Origin: Neoechinorhynchus agilis
Taxonomy: Eukaryota; Acanthocephala
Length of the DNA: 64,000 nt
Assembly (NCBI GenBank): GCA_051530055.1
Contig: CM121342.1
Span: 15,500,001-15,564,000 of the forward strand
Direction: 5' to 3'
Made by a program: the position numbers and the translations under genes. Positions within the stretch are counted from its first letter, which is position 1. Each line of letters starts with the position of its first letter. The notes under the pieces are model-generated. The model was not told where the DNA came from, did no database searches, and worked only from the letters and a program-made list of their open reading frames with translations. Positions 23,660 through 34,017 of this stretch are shown here, piece after piece.

Positions 23660-25446
23660 ATTTCATGGGCTCCATGGAGCCTCCTGCTGAATAAAAGACT
23701 TCCATGAGAGGTAAAAGCAGTTTTGGTGCCAATGCACGATCTTTCCCGTGGCAGTCTCGGTGATCATATCTCTATGTTCAGGTTAGCGCCGATGAGTTAG
23801 CGGGTAGTGATAACTTAATGCTCTGTGTTTGATGAAGAAAAAAGATCGAGATATTCAATAAAACGGGTGACTGAAAATCCAGGGAAGGATCCGAGACAGA
23901 AGCTGACAATAACGCTAAGTTCTGAGCGATACAACTAAAGAAGATTCAACGCTTTTGGCTGCCGGGAACGTATAGGATTTATAACAATCTCTTCCCGGTA
24001 CATTGATAGATCAAAATTTTGATTGTTCTTTTATGGTGAGTTCTACGACGGAGCGTGATGAATAGAAAATCGGTAATGCCAAAACTATGAGTAATGGAGC
24101 GGAAACCCAAATTTGTGGCGCCCTTTTGTGAAATCAACGACGGCGCAAAAAGCTTTGTTGGTTTCCGAAATTTCCTTTTACTTTGAAAGACAAGCAAGGA
24201 TGTTTCCAACCAGCACCACAATCATCCGAAAGTGGCATAGAACGCGACAAAGTCTAGAAATGTTTCACAATTGTGATGGCTTTCGAGCGAACGACTGCAA
24301 GCGTGCAAATGCAGCCAGTAATGCGTGTGTAAGGCGAAATTGGTGCCGTAGAAAATAAACGAGAATGATGGAACAGAACAAATAGATCATTTGTGTAGTG
24401 CAATTCAATTTCCATTAGAAAACATCAATTTAGACATATATACAATTAAATTTCAAGTCAACTCGCTTTAATAATCGACATGCTCACACCAAGAAGACGC
24501 CAGAACGGACCGAAACGTTCAATAAAGTGGCAAATTCAAAAAATAAGAGCCGCATTTGTGAAAATATGCCAGCGATTTTTACCAAGCCATTGAAGATGGA
24601 GACCCCTTGTTGAATTATTGCTTAACGCAAAATTCATCTTATAATCAACATCTCACATGTTCTCTTTTTTGTGTACTTCAGGAAAGGAAATTAATCATGG
24701 TTCTCAAAAATGATGGATGGTGTAGAATCATGGGCTTTAAATAACTTAAAGCGTAGGACACAATGCATCCGCGAATTCAAGAACATTTTTAAACTTGAAC
24801 TAATGCAATAACATAACAAACGGAAGCCATCGCGATTTATACGTAGCTGTGGATTAAAAGCCTACAGGTTTTAGGCCACTTTTAAACTCCAAATGTATTC
24901 CTTATTTCAATGATTGTGCGGTAGTTTTGGAAAATATCCACAAGTCTTCAAAGAGAGTTTAGAACAATTGTAAAACTTATGGGCTCAATTTTAAGTAAAG
25001 TGATAGATTGTATTTATTTCATTGGTTACACTAAACAATCTTCATGGCCGCAGAGAGTAGTCACTACAATCCCCAGATCAAGATTTCAATTGATTGACTT
25101 ACGCTTTACTGTCGTACATGAAAATACAACCGTGATTGATCATTTGCGTCATTCAAACTGAATATCTAAACGAATTTAAAGAATCATCGGCAAGGAAACG
25201 CAACACAAATTTCTCTAGGGCCAAATATATTTTCACTCGATCAAATCTCAAGTGGGATGAAGAATTTCAATGTTCTGGTAACCGGTACTATTGAATCACA
25301 AGCAACCAAAATCATCCAACCGTAATCTTAAGACATTTCACGTGAACTTAATTCGAATAGAAAATCTAAAGTATTCAGGAAAATATACTGAAATAACCGA
25401 AAAACGCCTACCTCCGCATTATTCCATCGCAACCAGCATAACATCG
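23660..25446. other. Intergenic, no gene seen
   Basis: About 1.8 kb between the LRR gene and the second GH31 copy. Short open frames here lack recognisable content. Confidence 0.6.
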
Positions 25447-25675
25447 ATGTGTTCAATTGCTCATCCTAAATGACTAATTTTGCAACCATAGAACACTGTC
25501 GACAAAATCTCACCAGGTTGTCTGGTTCACTTCATCAAGAGAGCGGAGTCACGAGCAAAGCTCTTTCGCTCAAACGAAAAAGTAGTCTTACTCACCTTGA
25601 CGGAAGCTTTTAAGCTCATCGAAATGCTCATATTTGTCTTCTGTCAACTCGCTCGTTCAACGCATCCTTTTGGGC

Positions 25676-27846
25676 ATGGTATCCTTAGGATTTGCTCTTC
25701 TTTCCATCGTCCTTGCAACAATCCCTCAAACTCTAACCGAATTGTGCACTGTGCCACACGATGAACACCGGCTAGATTGTTACGCCGGAAATAAATCCGC
25801 AACAAAAGATTTGTGTATGGCGAGAGGTTGCTGTTGGAGAACCAATTTAGCCGAGGAGAATACTAATGTACCTCGATGCTTCTATCCAAAAGGATTTTCG
25901 GCCTATCAACTCTCCCATGCATTGCGTACGGAATTCGGGTGGCGATTTGTGGCACAAAAAGAGAAGACTTCATTTTTGAAATCGGATTCTCTTAAAATCA
26001 TGGCTGATCTTACGTTCTACGAAGGATCAATCGCTCGTTTGACAGTGAGCGAATACTCTACTGACACAAATAATGTTAAGGATCTTGGTTTAAAAAAGAC
26101 ATTTGACAACAACGACTTTGAATTGAAGTTTGAACGAAACCCGTTCAATCTAAAACTAATCAATCGGCACACAAAGCAAATTGTTCTTGACACCACTGTT
26201 GGACCGTTGCTTATTGCAGATAACCACGTCGAATTAACTACAAAATTATCTAGGAAATTCCTATACGGAATCGGCCAACGGTCTGTTTCGTTAAAGAAAA
26301 CGGCGAGCTGGGAAACTATTAGAATGGACGAGAATAAACGAGATGGCGGATCGCTCCCTTTCGTCATGTTTCCCGATAAATACGGGCACTTCTCCGGTAT
26401 CTTCGTAAAGAGTTCGCCTCGAGATCAAATCGATGTGATTGTACAACCGATGCCGGCAATCACGATTCGCTCACGAACTAACAAACTTGATCTGTTCGTT
26501 TACGCCGGTGGAAATCCGTCCGATGTAGTCTACCAGCACCAGAAGGTGATGGGTTCACCCTCACTTGTTCCTTACTGGTCCTTGGGTCTTCATACCAGAA
26601 TAAATGACCTCAGTGATCTTAAAAGTCTATCTGGTCGTCTAGACACCGTCATCGTTGACGCCAATGCGTTCAATGTTCGATCCAATGACGACCTGGAGAA
26701 CATTGCGGATAAGAAGGTCGCGCTTGTCGACGCCAGATTGAGAAGCTCAGTACCCGAACAGTTCGATGGATATGGTCTACTGAACATGGGAGTTCAACGG
26801 CAAAGAAGTGATCTGGACAGTTCGTTCTTGCTCTCTGACTCGGTCCGAGATTCCCGCGGCGGAGTGTATTTGAACACGAGACGCAGTGGTGAAGAAGATG
26901 ACGTTTATTTGTCGGTTGTAGAAGTAATCAATAATAATTTGATGGGTATGCCTTTATGTACAAACATTCCTTTTACGGTCCAGGAATTCTTCGCATAAAA
27001 GAATGATTTGTAGTATCCGGCATTCTAATGGACACCACTCGAAATGCGGATCTACACGAACGCTGGATGCATTTGTCCGCTTATCTTCCTCTAATGATGA
27101 CCGACTTTTCAAGTGCCCAATCGTCCGTGATCAACAAAGTGACCTCTAAACGATACGAGATGGCTCCTCAACTTTACGGAGCTGTACGAAAGGCCGCTTT
27201 ACACCATACACCCATCGTTCAACCGCTCTTCTTCCACTACCCGAAGGATCGAATCGCATCCTGGATCGACACTCAATTTATATTGGACAATACGGTAATG
27301 GTTGTTCCGATTCTTCAGCCGAATGCGAAATCCGTCGCGGTCTACATTCCGGACGAGACATGGACTCCAATGTTCAACTACAAACATAACGAGGATTCGA
27401 AATGGCAAAGCGTTCAGCTCTCTGATCCGCATTCCCCACTTGTTCTTCTTAAGCAAGGCAATGTATTCTTTAGACATATTGTAGATTCAACAAAGACTTT
27501 TCTTGGAAATCGGCAAAGTCCATTTAAACTCGTAATTGTTCCTGATGACAAAGGAGCCGCTCACGGGCAACTTTACTGGGCCAACGAAAACGAAACAGAG
27601 TCCACACTGGTCAACGTCGTTGTTATCGATGGAAAGAAGGTGATTGTTTCAGCGGACACAGACGGATTAGAAGAAACATTGCTCGTCCAGCAGATTGAGA
27701 TCTTTTCAAATAAGCCGGAACCGAAGCTTAAACACGTCACAGTTAATTCGAATGATGCTCAGTTTGAGGAAATGGAGAACAAAATCGTTGTTAACTGCCA
27801 ACTTAATATGAACGATGTGAACGGCAACGTCCTGTTGCTCGCTTAA
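25676..27846 (+). CDS. Trefoil + degenerate GH31 protein, copy 2
   Basis: Same architecture as the copy at 14744-16914: signal peptide, trefoil, GH31 sandwich domain, collapsed barrel without nucleophile or acid/base, then the C-terminal GH31 region. The first 454 open codons are identical in protein. The second part differs at one residue (Leu to Phe at 27499). The same frame change is present, at 26969-27015, so it predates the duplication and is not a sequencing error of one copy. Both copies keep their frames otherwise. Confidence 0.8.
26969..27015 (+). other. 47-nt intervening segment in GH31 copy 2
   Basis: Identical to 16037-16083 at the +10,932 offset. Same restored joint Asn-Ile/Ser-Gly, same non-GT-AG ends, same short inverted repeat. 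Confidence 0.4.
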
Positions 27847-28187
27847 TTTCGATTTATGTCTTAATAGACCCGATTTTTTGTGTTTTTCCTTGAGATCTTA
27901 TTTTTTGATTTCTGTGTTTCGCGTGTTTATTGATTACAACGAAAATGCAGAAGGGCGACCACATCCATTCTCGCTTTTAAGAAAGATCACGCTTTAATCG
28001 AGTACGAATTTTAAGAAAAAGGATCAAAGTGAAGAAATTACAACCGCAAAGGTTGCATTTTGAAATACGCACAGGAGCATTCCTCTTGCAAAACATAAGT
28101 CTGGCTGTGCAACGGGGGAACGCTGCATCTCTATTTTCGACCATTACAACAGAACGGCAGCTGAGTTATCAAGAGCGGTGGCACGAA

Positions 28188-28355
28188 TGCTTGTAAGGTA
28201 TAAATTGCAAAAAACTGTGAACGCCAGTGAATTTCTTTTTAATGAGCATTTGTGCGCCAAAACGTTTAGTTGACCATTTGTTCTTTCATAGGAAAATTTC
28301 TAGACGCTATTGCGGTTTGTGGAGAATGTACAGTTCATACCTTACAAGCGTTCCT
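28188..28355. repeat. Inverted repeat
   Basis: AATGCTTGTAAGGTAT near 28188 is mirrored by ATACCTTACAAGCGTT near 28338, with more partial pairing between (GAATGTACAG and similar). A small foldback next to the minisatellite; no coding signal. Confidence 0.55.
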
Positions 28356-28378
28356 GCAAACAATATCCGCCAATTCCC

Positions 28379-28495
28379 AAACGAACGGACATCCCCTACC
28401 GGATTTTTCCACCCGAACGAACATCCCCGACCGGAAATTCCCACTCGAACGGACATCCCCAGACCGGACATTCTAAACCCGAACGGACAAAAAAA
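28379..28495. repeat. Minisatellite, ~32-bp imperfect units
   Basis: About 3.5 copies of a unit built on CGAACGGACATCCCC followed by (G)ACCGGA and an AT-rich end. Open in several frames, giving Pro/Arg/Thr-rich peptides, which is expected from the repeat and is not taken as a gene. Confidence 0.8.
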
Positions 28496-28550
28496 AACAG
28501 AATATCTGCGTGTTTATGAGGATCCAACGGTACATGGGTCTAATTTCTAA

Positions 28551-29928
28551 AACACAAAAATCAATAAAACGTATTATTATAGTATATTATATTATAAAAG
28601 GGGCGATTTAGCGAAAATTTTAGTTCGGAAAATTGCCAGGTCTAGATATTTTAGTGGACCGAGTTTCAATAGGTTTTTCTTAGTAGAAAAGCAGTCGTAA
28701 TTTTATTGAAGTACTATAATGGCAAGTGTAAAACATGGAATTCCGCGATTTGCAGCTATTATTTTAATTTGATTCCATGCGTCAAAACTGGAGTAAGCGA
28801 GGGAAAAAAGATAGTTTTGCCGACTCCAATCACTGAAAGGCGGAGCAAAAGTGAATTTTGTTAAAAACTCATCTATGAAGTTAAATAATCCACAGGAAAT
28901 CCTTAGGGATGATAGAGTTGGAAGATAACCGGATAGGAAGCATTCTATTGATATATGTGAGATTCTCGCGAAATGTTCCAATGAAACATTTCTATCCGGT
29001 GATCACCATATCTCCAAGATGATAATCCTCCGGATGAAAGATATTTTATTGATATGAAATATTTTGGGAAGTCTCGCCCCATCAGCTGCTAACGAACGTT
29101 CACTGAAAAAAACAGCTTCTTACCTTTCTCTCTTATGTTATTATTTTGAGCGATCATCAAAATCCAAGAGGGATCGTTAAAGTCGAATAGATATTTTGAC
29201 TGATGGAATAAGTCATTATCAATTCAAACCTAAAAAAGTAGCAGGTATTGGTCACAAACACACTGAGTGATCGTTCGTTTTAACCCGGGAACCCAGTATC
29301 GCCACCCTTATAGGTTGATTCCTGTGTGCATTCAGGCCAACTAAAGGTAATTGAATGGAAACTTTTGCTTTGTTCCCTTCCATCGTGTTGGCCATTTCAA
29401 TGTCGACTTTCATAAGTCGATGGAATTTTCACTGATTCCTGCAGAAAAATTCGATTTTATTGAATCGATTGAGTGTGTGGCTCAGTGTTAATGGTTTACT
29501 TGGGCCCAAGTGGGCAAGTTTCTTTGAACAGCGTATTGTTTCACCTACTTAGGCCATCTCGCAATCGTCGCTACGACCTTTGCTAAACTTACTTTTAAAG
29601 TCCTCTCAGAATAGTTTTTAGCTGAGATTTTAGTTTAAAGATATCCGTGATAGGTGGAGTTCACTTGTGATACAGGCGAATAGGCTCTTTTGAATTTCCG
29701 AGTTTCCTGGGTAAAAGATTAAAGCAACCATTATCAACCTGAATTCAGATCGTATGAATGTTAATGCTGGGTTTTAGATCAGCCGGTTAGTTCGGGTATG
29801 CCGTTCTTTTCCATAAGCCAATGACTGATGAGGCTTCGATAAGAAATCAATTAAATAAAACGTGTTTTATCCAATGATATTAATTAGAACTTTATCATCC
29901 CGGAGAAATTTCTATAATTTAAGATTAT
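28551..29928. other. Intergenic with a dispersed copy of the 55-kb tandem unit
   Basis: No gene seen. 28905-29080 resembles the unit tandemly repeated at 55.1-57.1 kb: GATGATAGAGTTGG, CTCGCGAAATGTT, CCGGTGATCACCATATC, CCGGATGAAAGATATTTTAT. Two inverted halves can be followed within it. Confidence 0.6.
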
Positions 29929-30103
29929 ATTTTGTTTGGTGATTGAGAAAATAGAGATCAATTTATTAATTTCCTTTCACAATATTTAGTTCGCCTCGTC
30001 AGACGTAAACATTCAGAGACAACCTGAAGAAGTCCGACGAAATGAACGAAATATTGTGATAGGGAAGTAATAAATTTATTTCGATTTTCTCAATCACCAA
30101 CAA
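29929..30103. mobile_element. Foldback element of Penelope terminal-repeat type, hammerhead-like core
   Basis: Inverted arms at about 29929-29985 and 30048-30103, sharing GGTGATTGAGAAAAT, TTATTAATT and CACAATATT. The outer arm sequence (TTTTCTCAATCAC) is the same as in the direct repeats that flank the Penelope-like element at 32494-33700. The right arm carries CTGAAGA (30024-30030), AGTCCGACGA and CGAAATATT. Confidence 0.7.
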
Positions 30104-30109
30104 CAAACG

Positions 30110-30258
30110 CGGAGTAAGCCCACTTACTCACCTCAGCATCCTCATCTCCATGACTGATAGGCGCTTTTCTGAAGCTTTGGTCATCGGCCAGCATTCAGCG
30201 CCATACATTGCTACAGGTCGGATAACTGTCGAGTAGATCTTCGATTTTAGGCTGTCTT
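30110..30258 (-). mobile_element. LINE fragment (RTE-like reverse-transcriptase C-terminus)
   Basis: Minus-strand translation gives KIYSTVIRPVAMYGAECWPM followed by RLSVMEMRMLR, the conserved post-RT region of RTE-type LINEs. It repeats the same protein region found in the neighbouring element at 30620-30800 with different sequence. It is therefore a second, separate LINE remnant in the same orientation. Confidence 0.75.
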
Positions 30259-32493
30259 TTATGCTGCAATCGGAAAGTACACCGGTTGTCTATCGTCATT
30301 TAGTCCAGCAACAACAACATTTCTTTGAACTATTCTCTCACTTGAGAGGTCGTTCTTTTCAGCATTGTCGGTTCGCTCACACTGTCCTCCCACCTCTTCT
30401 TGGGTCTCCCTCTTCGCCTTTTCCCCTCGAGCTCGATTCTCCATGCGCTCTTTACCCAGGCATGTTTATCTGCTTGTGGCACCTGCAGGTACCATCGCAT
30501 TTGTCTTAGCGATTGCTTCATCGATCGGCTCGACGGCAAACAGCTTTCACACTTCCTCATTGGGCACTCGATCCTTGTGTGTCAATCCTGCGGACGATCT
30601 CAGCATCCGCATTTCGTTGACGGCTAATCGTTGAACGTCTTTCTTCTTCGTAGCCCACTTCTCTGCTCCGTGGAGCATGGCGGGTCGCACTGCTGCCTTG
30701 TACACCCGCCGTTTGAGCTTGTTCGGGAAACGCTTATCGCAAAGGATGCCTGTTGTCTTCCTCCAGTTGTTCCACACGCATTGAACTCTTTGTCCGATCT
30801 CTGGTGCGAGCTCACACTGCATGTTCAACAGGCTGCCCAAATATTTGAAGGTGTTCATATTTTTGACCTGATTAGTTGATTTTGTCAGCTATTTTCTCGA
30901 CCGCATGTATACATTTCTTTTTTAATATTGATGTGCATTAGCAATTTCGCCGGCCGGAGGAATTTTGTTTTCTACATCAGAGAAGTGATGTTACCACTTT
31001 AACTCGGATGAGTCGTTAAGAGTTCGTACATTTCTCCGGATCCTCAGATACCTCCAGGAGGCGGGACTCATCAGTGAGTTTCCTCCCTTCAGCGGTATTT
31101 CGTCCCCTTTGGTTGTGCGTTATTGGAGTTCCTTTCATATCCAGATTACCCGGCCCCATGTATTTCGTTTTGCATCTGCTCACTCTCAATCCATTGCTCT
31201 CTAATCGCTGTCGCCAACTCTTCAGCAAATTCCTGAGCGTGTCCACGTCCTTAGCTGTGAGCACCAAATCGTCCGCGAATAGTATCGTCCATGGTGCGTT
31301 CATTTCTCTTTAGGCATTGTCGGCTATTTGGCTTTCCTTCGAATATCGAGGTCCATCACGAGCACTCTATGTTGCGTCGTGCACTCCTCTCCTAGTATTA
31401 TCGTGACATTCTGAACTTCACCCCATTTCCCTATCAGATACAAAATGAAATCGATTTGGCATGATCTTTCACCACTTGAGTATGTGTAAATGTACCGTGG
31501 GTCCTTTTTGAAGTATTTATTTTAAATACAATCCAATAGTGTTACACCCTCGGCGTTCCTTTATCCTACACTGTGTCCTACATGAATTCACTCGTATCAA
31601 TCTCTCGGCGCCACGCGTCCGTTGAAATCGCCGGTTATCACACATCGACTCTCCCTAGGCCTTGTCACTTCCGATAAATCCAGCCAAAATTCCTCCTTCT
31701 CCTCTTCACTACAACCGAGTTGTGGGGCGTACGCAGAAACTATTGTTGTGGCTTCGCCGTTAACGCTTGCCTTCAGCGAAATTACCCGATCGCTTGTTCG
31801 TGTCACCTCTACGACGTTGTCCACTAAATCCTTTGATACTATGACGCCCACTCCGTTAATACCACTTGCCCCTCCACTATAGAACAGTTTAAATCCGCCG
31901 CCTAATTCTCTAGCCTTCCCTCCCTTCCATCTGATCTTCTGGACGCCAAAAATTTCGATTTTTATCCTATTCATCAAATCGGAACTTCCCTGCTTCTCCC
32001 GATCACTGAACCTACGTTCAGGGTGTAGGTTCGTATTTTAATAACACGTTTTTATTACCACACACCAAAACAAGCACGGGGACCATGTATCTTTGGATTC
32101 GTGCTGTTTGATTGAGACTGAATTCGAAAAAAGTTGCAAGCCGTCGCATTTGCATGAGCCTTTCCTCCGATTCAGGCCGTAGACTCATGGGTTGATTGTG
32201 GGATGGCAAAAAATGATTTTTATATAGTGTGGTGCGCGGGAGAGGCGGATTTCGCTTATTTAACCGGACCCGTCGTAAATCCGGTAACCCTTAATAATTT
32301 TTCACAAACCCCGGGCGCCGGGTTTGAGCGTCGCATGAAGGGAACACCCTAACCCGATCGATCGGAGGTATTAGACTTGACATTGCTGATGTGCTTTTGG
32401 CTCAAGGTTTTACGGTCGGATGCCCATCCTGACGCCAACCCTCCCCATTTGTCCGGGCTTGGGACCGGCACCGAGTCACCCGATGACTGGGTT
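30259..32493 (-). mobile_element. RTE-type LINE, decayed
   Basis: Read from right to left. A GC-richer 5' region occupies about 32,000-32,490. The apurinic endonuclease domain is at 31597-32030: LNVGSVIGRSREV, VQKIRWKGGKARELGGGFKL, NGVGVIVSK, VSAYAPQLGC, ITGDFNGRV. The reverse transcriptase has lost most of its middle; TILFADDLVL and SRCKTKYM remain at 31150-31303. The C-terminal region is at 30330-30858: FKYLGSLL, WRKTTGILCDKR, RPAMLHGAEKWA, EMRMLR, GKRRRGRPKKRW. The frame changes several times and a large central part of the RT is absent. A SINE-like sequence occupies about 31015-31130 inside it. Not autonomous. Confidence 0.85.
31015..31130 (-). repeat. SINE-like repeat, copy in LINE
   Basis: Shares a ~110-bp body (TCCGGATCCTCAGATACC, GCGGGACTCATCAGTGAGTT, CCTTTGGTTGTGCG) with 39500-39605 and 56200-56312. 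It lies between the KTKYM and FKYLGS parts of the LINE. No tRNA-like head here. Confidence 0.65.
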
Positions 32494-33700
32494 CGATTTT
32501 CTCAATCACAAAACAAAATATATCCACGAACAACTTCTTTGCAATAATTTAAGATTGTACGTTGGCGAATCCAGTCCCCGGTGTTGCCGTTACTCATTTT
32601 TTTATTTGAGAAATATTTCGCAAGGTTTTCCTTGCCTCTTTAGTCGCTATCTAAAATGGAGATGACATAAACAGCATGCACAGCCGGTCATTTCTGGATG
32701 CAGCTCAGATCCGCGGGTTTGCTCCGCACACACCTCTTGCGGTTTGTTGCCAACTAATTTGTTCGTCATGCTACGCAACTTTGGAAGCACCAGAGTGAAG
32801 TTTGATTTGTTGCCTTCCATCGTTGGATTTCCCCGGATGTGAATGGCCTCAAAAGTCAGTCTTCTACTCAGATCCGGTTCGCTGGTTAGGAATGCCGCTT
32901 TTTGAAAATCCACCTTGTGCTGGGCTGTTTGCTGGTGGTTCGAGATTGCTGAGGATTTGTCGAATGTCCTGCAAGCTTGTTTATGCTGCGAGATCCGTTT
33001 CCTGATCCCTTGCATAGTTATTCCGCACATGAAATTTTGTATATCCCTGATTTGGTCTCTTGCTTGGCTTTCCTCTTGAGAATGCCCGCAATGGATGCGT
33101 CCCGTTTGTTGTAGATCAAAAGATTTGGAGCGAGCTAGTTGAGGCGTCTCAGTTTTTCGGCCGCGTTGTCACTTATGTGGTAAAAGCCAGTGTATTCGAG
33201 GGAGATGCTTGCGGTTTCCTTCTTCTTGCGGTGGCCGCTATGTGTTGCCTTTTTCAGACTGATTTTGATGGCATATTCAGGGAAGCCTCGTGATCCGAGA
33301 ACTTTGGTGATATTTTGTTTTTCTTCTTCCCAATCCCTGCTTTCTGAAGAAATCATCCTGGCCCTCTTGAAGTAGTAGAACGTTGCCGCTGTTATTTTAT
33401 AGTGGAACGGTTGGTGGCTCGACCAGTGAGGTGGTCGCCATGCTATACCTGGTTTGCGGTAGAGCTGTGTTTTGATGTTGCCTTTATCATCGTGTTTTAT
33501 CTTTACGTCCAAAAAGGAGATAGCCCCTCTTCGTCTTTCTGAGTCATGGACCACTGAATGTTTGGATCCTCCATGCAACCTGAAGATGTCCGATGAGACG
33601 GTCGAAATATTGTGAAAAAAAATTAATAAATTAATCTCGATTTTCTCAATCACGAAACAAAATATATCCACGAACAACTTCTTTGCAATAATTTAAGATT
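32494..33700 (-). mobile_element. Penelope-like element (PLE), partial
   Basis: Minus strand: the C-terminal part of a Penelope reverse transcriptase at about 33135-33545 (FLDVKIKHDDKGNIKTQLYRK, WSSHQPFHYKITAATFYYFKRA, GFPEYAIK), then a GIY-YIG endonuclease region at 32750-33030 (CGITMQGIRKRISQHK, DKSSAISNHQQTAQHKVDF, RRLTFEAIHIRGNPT). It is flanked by 63-bp direct repeats at 32494-32556 and 33638-33700 that differ at about one base, as PLE pseudo-LTRs do. The near identity of the repeats suggests a fairly young insertion, but most of the RT is missing, so this is a truncated copy. A hammerhead-like motif (CTGAAGA 33580-33586, CGAAATATT) precedes the right repeat. Known of the family: PLEs carry GIY-YIG nucleases, and some carry hammerhead motifs in their terminal repeats. 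Confidence 0.85.
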
Positions 33701-33730
33701 ATTTTAAAGATGTTGTTCATACATACGTAT

Positions 33731-33893
33731 TTTTTGGTGATTGAGAAGAATAGAGATTGATTTATTAATTCCCAATATTTCGTCCGTTTGTCTAAGGCGT
33801 CGGAACTTGCAAGCAACCTGAAGAAGTCCGATGAGACAGTCGAAATATTGGGAACTAATAAATAAATCTCTATGCCTCACAATCAACAAACAA
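33731..33893. mobile_element. Foldback element of Penelope terminal-repeat type
   Basis: Inverted arms 33731-33783 and 33841-33893 (TTGGTGATTGAGAA outward, CCCAATATTTCG inward). The centre carries CTGAAGA (33818-33824), GTCCGATGAGAC and CGAAATATTG. It directly follows the PLE and shares its terminal sequence, so it is best read as a pair of inverted PLE terminal repeats without the coding part. Confidence 0.75.
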
Positions 33894-34017
33894 AATAAAG
33901 AATTGACAGAACTCAACACTCCTCGCTGCATAAGACCATATGAAACGTCATTGATAAAAAGACGAGAAAGAACCTATAACACCATCGGTCTCTTTGCAGA
34001 CAAATGTAGTTTACAAA

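Larger units (their letters stand above)
25447..27914 (+). repeat. Segmental duplication, copy 2 (partner 14515-16982)
   Basis: Second copy of the 2.47-kb duplicated segment, same orientation, offset +10,932. See the partner for the difference count. Outside 27914 the two loci share nothing obvious. Confidence 0.97.

Noticed and set aside
24113-24358. 81-codon frame
   Set aside because: Low-complexity composition, no context, no homologous motif.
28227-28550. 107-codon frame across the minisatellite
   Set aside because: Open because of the repeat; no start context or homology that I can see.
30261-30634. Plus-strand frames of 75-89 codons
   Set aside because: Antisense to the RTE LINE protein; Cys/Leu-rich shadows.
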